From JANLTP01 sp031363055 (GTDB lineage Bacteria; Pseudomonadota; Gammaproteobacteria; Burkholderiales; Burkholderiaceae_E), in contig JANLTP010000077.1 of NCBI GenBank assembly GCA_031363055.1, positions 1-64,000 of the forward strand: a stretch of DNA of 64,000 bases, given 5' to 3'. Below the pieces are notes generated by a model. That model saw only the letters and a program-made list of their open reading frames with translations. It was not told the origin of the DNA and ran no database searches. Below are positions 60,769 through 64,000 of the stretch, piece by piece (the stretch's first letter is position 1; each line of letters starts with the position of its first letter). The position numbers and the translations under genes are program-made.

Positions 60769-63594
60769 ATGACTGAAAAAACGCAGTTGCTGGTCGATGG
60801 ATCAAGTTATCTTTATCGGGCATTTCACGCGCTCCCCGACCTTCGAAACAAGGCCGGCGAGCCGACCGGCGCCATCTACGGAATGGTGGCCATGCTCAGG
60901 CGTTTGCGCACCGACCCGAAACTGAATCGCGGCGCGAGCCTCGGCGCCGTCGTTTTCGATGCGCCCGGGAAAACCTTTCGCGATGATTGGTATGACCAGT
61001 ACAAGGCCAATCGAGCCTCGACACCGACCGACCTGGTCGCGCAGATTCCGCGTATTCACGGCATTGTTCGTGCCATGGGCTGGCCGTTGATCATGATCGA
61101 GGGTATTGAGGCCGACGATGTGATTGGCACCCTGGCGGTGCAGGCCAGCGCACGCGGCGTTCGCTCGGTGATCTCGACCGGCGATAAGGATCTGGCGCAA
61201 CTGGTCAACGAACAAGTGACGCTGGTCAACACCATGGCGCGCGACGGTGTACCGCTCGAGTGGCTGGACCCGGCCGGCGTATTGGCCAAATTCGGTGTAC
61301 CACCGGATCGAATCGTCGATTATCTGACTTTGGTCGGCGACACGGTGGACAACGTGCCCGGCGTCGAGAAGGTCGGACCGAAGACCGCCGTCAAGTGGTT
61401 ACAGCAGTTTGGCAGCATTGACGAGGTGATGGCGCAATCGGCCACTATCGGCGGCGCGGTCGGTGAAAACTTGCGTCGCGCACTCGACTGGCTGCCGACC
61501 GCGCGCAAATTGGTCACCGTCAAGCTTGATTGCGAACTGCCGGCCGGTGTTGTCGGCGGCGAACCCGTGCTCGAGTTCAAGGCCGAGGACGATTCGCTGT
61601 TGCTGCAACTGTTTGGTGAGGCCGGATTTCGAAGCTGGACCCGCGAGCTCGAAGAGCGTCTTGGCGTTGCCAGTGCCGGCGTGGCGATTTCGACACCGGG
61701 TCCGGGTAGTTTGGGCTCTATTGCGTCGATGTCCGCCGATGGGAGTGACATTGGGCCTGGTCAAGGATCAGCGCCGGCTGCCGAAATCGTCAAGCAATAC
61801 GAGCTGGTCTGCGATGAGGAGCGCTTGCAGGTTTGGATTGATCAAATCAGCTCGGCGCCGCTGACCTCTTTCGACACCGAAACCACCAGTCTTGATCAGA
61901 TGCAGGCCGAGCTGGTGGGTATTTCGCTATCGAACGAACCCGGAAGGGCTTGCTACATTCCGGTGGCGCATCACTACGCCGGCGCGCCCCATCAGCTCAG
62001 CCGTGACTATGTGCTGGGCAAACTCAAACCCTGGCTCGAGAGTGTGCAGCATCTGAAGGTTGGCCAGCATTTGAAGTACGACACCCATGTGCTGGAAAAT
62101 TATGGGGTTCGTTTGCGTGGCATTGAGCATGACACCTTGTTGCAATCGTATGTGCTCGAAGCGCATCGCCCGCACGACATGGACTCAATGGCCGCGCGCC
62201 ACCTCAATCGCCAGACCATCAAGTTCGAGGAAGTGGCCGGCAAGGGTGCCAATCAGATCACCTTCGATCAGGTCGCGCTCGATACCGCTTGTGACTATGC
62301 GGCCGAGGATGCCGAGGTCACGATGCAATTGCATCAAACCTTGTACCCTCATATCGCCGCCGATGCCAAGCTCGAATACATTTACCGGGCCATTGAGCTG
62401 CCGACCGCGCGCGTGCTGCAGCGCATGGAGCGCAACGGTATTTTGATCGATAGCCACCTGCTGGCGGTGCAATCGGAAGAGCTGGGTCGCAAAATGATGC
62501 AGCTTGAGCGTGAATCGCATGCGCTGGCCGGCCATCCGTTCAACATGAACTCACCCAAGCAACTCGGCGAAATCTTGTTTGACGAGCTCAAATTGCCGGT
62601 CGTCAAGAAGACCGCCAGTGGTGCACCGTCGACCGATGAAGAAGTGCTCGCGAAGTTGGCGCAGGACTATCCGTTGCCGAAACTGCTGCTCGACTACCGC
62701 AGCTTGGCCAAGTTGAAGGGCACCTACACCGACAAGCTGCCGCGCATGGTCAATCCACGTACCGGCCGGGTCCACACCAGCTATTCGCAGGCAGTGGCCG
62801 TGACCGGCCGGCTGGCATCCACCGACCCGAATCTGCAGAACATTCCGATCCGCACAGCCGAAGGACGGCGGGTGCGTGAAGCGTTCATTGCGCCACCGGG
62901 CCACAGTCTGGTGTCAGCCGACTATTCGCAAATCGAGTTGCGCATCATGGCGCATATCTCGGGCGATGCCGGTCTGCTGCATGCGTTTGCCGAAGGGCTC
63001 GATGTCCATCAGGCAACCGCCTCGGAGGTGTTTGGTGTGCCGCTGGCTGAGGTCAGTTCCGAGCAAAGGCGTTACGCCAAAGTCATCAACTTCGGTCTGA
63101 TCTACGGCATGAGCGCATTCGGGCTGGCCGCCAATCTGGGCATCGAGCGCAGCGATGCGAAAAACTATATCGAGCGTTACTTTGCGCGTTACCCGGGGGT
63201 CGCGCAGTACATGGATGAAACCCGCAAGCTCGCCAAGCTTCAGGGTTATGTCGAAACCGTCTTTGGTCGGCGACTATGGTTGGCCGAAATCAACAGCCCG
63301 AACGGGCCCCGCCGTCAAGGCGCCGAACGCGCCGCCATCAACGCGCCCATGCAGGGCACGGCGGCCGATCTCATCAAGCTGGCGATGGTGGCCGTACAGG
63401 GCTGGCTGGACGGCTCAAAGCTGAAGACTCAAATGCTGTTGCAGGTTCATGATGAACTGATTCTCGAGGTACCCGATGCTGAACTCAACACCGTTAAAAG
63501 CGAAGTGAATAGGCTAATGGTCGGCGTCGCCGCGCTGAAGGTTCCTCTGGAGGTCGGCATAGGCGCTGGTCCGAATTGGGATAAGGCGCATTAG
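60769..63594 (+). CDS. polA: DNA polymerase I
   Basis: The 941-residue three-domain polymerase processes Okazaki fragments and fills repair gaps. The 5'-3' exonuclease is at about 1-290 (LLVDGSSYLYRAFHALPDLR; VISTGDKDLAQLV). A 3'-5' exonuclease with intact acidic residues is at about 340-535 (SFDTETTSLDQM). The polymerase is at about 540-941: motif A VSADYSQIELRIMAHIS, motif B RRYAKVINFGLIYGMS and motif C QVHDELILEV. It is a full-length, intact gene. Confidence 0.97.
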   Translation: MTEKTQLLVDGSSYLYRAFHALPDLRNKAGEPTGAIYGMVAMLRRLRTDPKLNRGASLGAVVFDAPGKTFRDDWYDQYKANRASTPTDLVAQIPRIHGIVRAMGWPLIMIEGIEADDVIGTLAVQASARGVRSVISTGDKDLAQLVNEQVTLVNTMARDGVPLEWLDPAGVLAKFGVPPDRIVDYLTLVGDTVDNVPGVEKVGPKTAVKWLQQFGSIDEVMAQSATIGGAVGENLRRALDWLPTARKLVTVKLDCELPAGVVGGEPVLEFKAEDDSLLLQLFGEAGFRSWTRELEERLGVASAGVAISTPGPGSLGSIASMSADGSDIGPGQGSAPAAEIVKQYELVCDEERLQVWIDQISSAPLTSFDTETTSLDQMQAELVGISLSNEPGRACYIPVAHHYAGAPHQLSRDYVLGKLKPWLESVQHLKVGQHLKYDTHVLENYGVRLRGIEHDTLLQSYVLEAHRPHDMDSMAARHLNRQTIKFEEVAGKGANQITFDQVALDTACDYAAEDAEVTMQLHQTLYPHIAADAKLEYIYRAIELPTARVLQRMERNGILIDSHLLAVQSEELGRKMMQLERESHALAGHPFNMNSPKQLGEILFDELKLPVVKKTASGAPSTDEEVLAKLAQDYPLPKLLLDYRSLAKLKGTYTDKLPRMVNPRTGRVHTSYSQAVAVTGRLASTDPNLQNIPIRTAEGRRVREAFIAPPGHSLVSADYSQIELRIMAHISGDAGLLHAFAEGLDVHQATASEVFGVPLAEVSSEQRRYAKVINFGLIYGMSAFGLAANLGIERSDAKNYIERYFARYPGVAQYMDETRKLAKLQGYVETVFGRRLWLAEINSPNGPRRQGAERAAINAPMQGTAADLIKLAMVAVQGWLDGSKLKTQMLLQVHDELILEVPDAELNTVKSEVNRLMVGVAALKVPLEVGIGAGPNWDKAH

Positions 63595-63673
63595 CGGTTC
63601 GCAGGCTCTGAGCTACTTCGAGCCGAGACGTCCGCGAAAATGACTTCTACGGGATGGCTATTTTCTAGCCGAA

Positions 63674-63716
63674 TATAAAATAGACGAGTCTATTTTATAG
63701 TGAACTGTATAATAGA
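63674..63716 (+). promoter_or_regulatory. Perfect 26-bp palindrome and -10-like element before the ATPase gene
   Basis: TATAAAATAGAC (63674-63685) and GTCTATTTTATA (63688-63699) are perfect 12-base arms separated by GA. A third half-site-like TATAATAGA follows at 63708-63716 and also looks like a -10 (TATAAT). The AT-rich block ends 3 bases before the ATG, so a bound repressor would cover the promoter. Confidence 0.7.
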
Positions 63717-63719
63717 GTG

Positions 63720-64000
63720 ATGCGCTACATTGCTTCATCCATTAGTCAGGATCTCAAAAAGAAGATGGTCTTTCTTGCCGGGCCGAGGCAAGTTGGCAAA
63801 ACGACACTTGCCAAAAGTCTCTTGGGCGATGGCGCGGGGCGTTACTTCAACTGGGACTTTGACGAGGATAGAACTGCACTTTTGGCGAAACGATGGGCGG
63901 CCGAAGATCGATTGCTGATCTTTGACGAGCTTCACAAATTTCCAAACTGGAAAAACTGGGTGAAGGGGCTTTATGACATCAGCGGCATTACCTCCTCCGG
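63720..64000 (+). CDS. AAA-type ATPase of the DUF4143 group, N-terminal part
   Basis: The gene is cut by the window end; 93 complete codons are visible. They show an AAA ATP-binding start: MRYIASSISQDLKKK, Walker A GPRQVGKTTL (21-30), FNWDFDEDR, and Walker B LLIFDELHKF (65-74) with the PNWKNWVKGLYD segment. These are typical of ATPases that carry a DUF4143 C-terminal domain, whose role is unclear and which are often horizontally mobile. The AT-rich upstream region contrasts with its surroundings. A GTG at 63717 is an alternative start. Confidence 0.82.
   Translation, partial: MRYIASSISQDLKKKMVFLAGPRQVGKTTLAKSLLGDGAGRYFNWDFDEDRTALLAKRWAAEDRLLIFDELHKFPNWKNWVKGLYDISGITSS

Overview
The window looks like the chromosome of a GC-rich betaproteobacterium, most likely of the order Burkholderiales. 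The evidence is the gene order leuS-lptE-holA-proA, a Bug-type (TctC) tricarboxylate receptor, a BPSS1780-like membrane protein beside an APH-fold thrB and polA, and a yggS/pilT/pilU neighbourhood. No rRNA, tRNA or CRISPR array was seen. No stretch longer than about 300 bases lacks a gene; the longest gaps (24914-25154, 56659-56892) hold promoter-like sequence and short direct repeats.

Layout. 1-6517: distal end of a flagellar operon (flgH fragment, flgI, flgJ, flgK, flgL) closed by an HDOD signalling protein. 6687-10072: a Bug receptor, a TAXI receptor and an acyl-CoA dehydratase-like enzyme. 10112-14619: proC-murJ, rpsT, a cupin, a VOC protein and yggS. 14740-16987: pilT and pilU for twitching motility. 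17024-24913: leftward housekeeping genes (RNA methyltransferase, chromene carboxylate isomerase-like protein, hemJ, proA, holA, lptE, leuS). 25155-29165: an IclR regulator with divergent glpK and glpD. 29347-35358: an omega-aminotransferase followed by a three-subunit molybdenum sulfite dehydrogenase (soeABC type). 35371-41334: SPFH/NfeD pair, GNAT protein, glucose/sorbosone-dehydrogenase-like lipoprotein with a diheme cytochrome, alaC and tag. 41431-44524: a gtr-type glycosylation cassette. 44556-51651: the most unusual locus. 51768-56658: racemase, folE, SDR and uvrD with a LexA box. 56893-63594: orphan amino-acid receptor, BPSS1780-like protein, thrB, LOG-family protein, polA. 63720-end: start of an AT-richer AAA/DUF4143-type ATPase gene behind an elaborate palindrome.

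The standout is a leftward three-gene operon with 4-base overlaps: a small secreted cytochrome c, a SCO-type copper chaperone, and a 2010-residue lipoprotein. The N-terminal third of that lipoprotein is a galactose-oxidase-like copper radical oxidase with every radical-copper residue in place. Behind it come lectin-like discoidin domains, Ig-like and PKD domains, a YVTN-type propeller, a diheme MauG/cytochrome c peroxidase-like module, glycine linkers and an odd C-terminal hydrophobic hairpin. This suggests a surface enzyme that oxidises a glycan or alcohol and handles the resulting peroxide or electrons in the same polypeptide.

A second theme is the number of short tandem duplications (units of 10-23 bp). 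They sit in leaders, across stop codons and inside coding linkers: rpsT leader, iclR/glpK junction, soeA/soeB junction, the lptE signal peptide, the LeuS editing region, the GNAT protein and several others. The genome seems unusually prone to small tandem duplications that have been kept in functional places.
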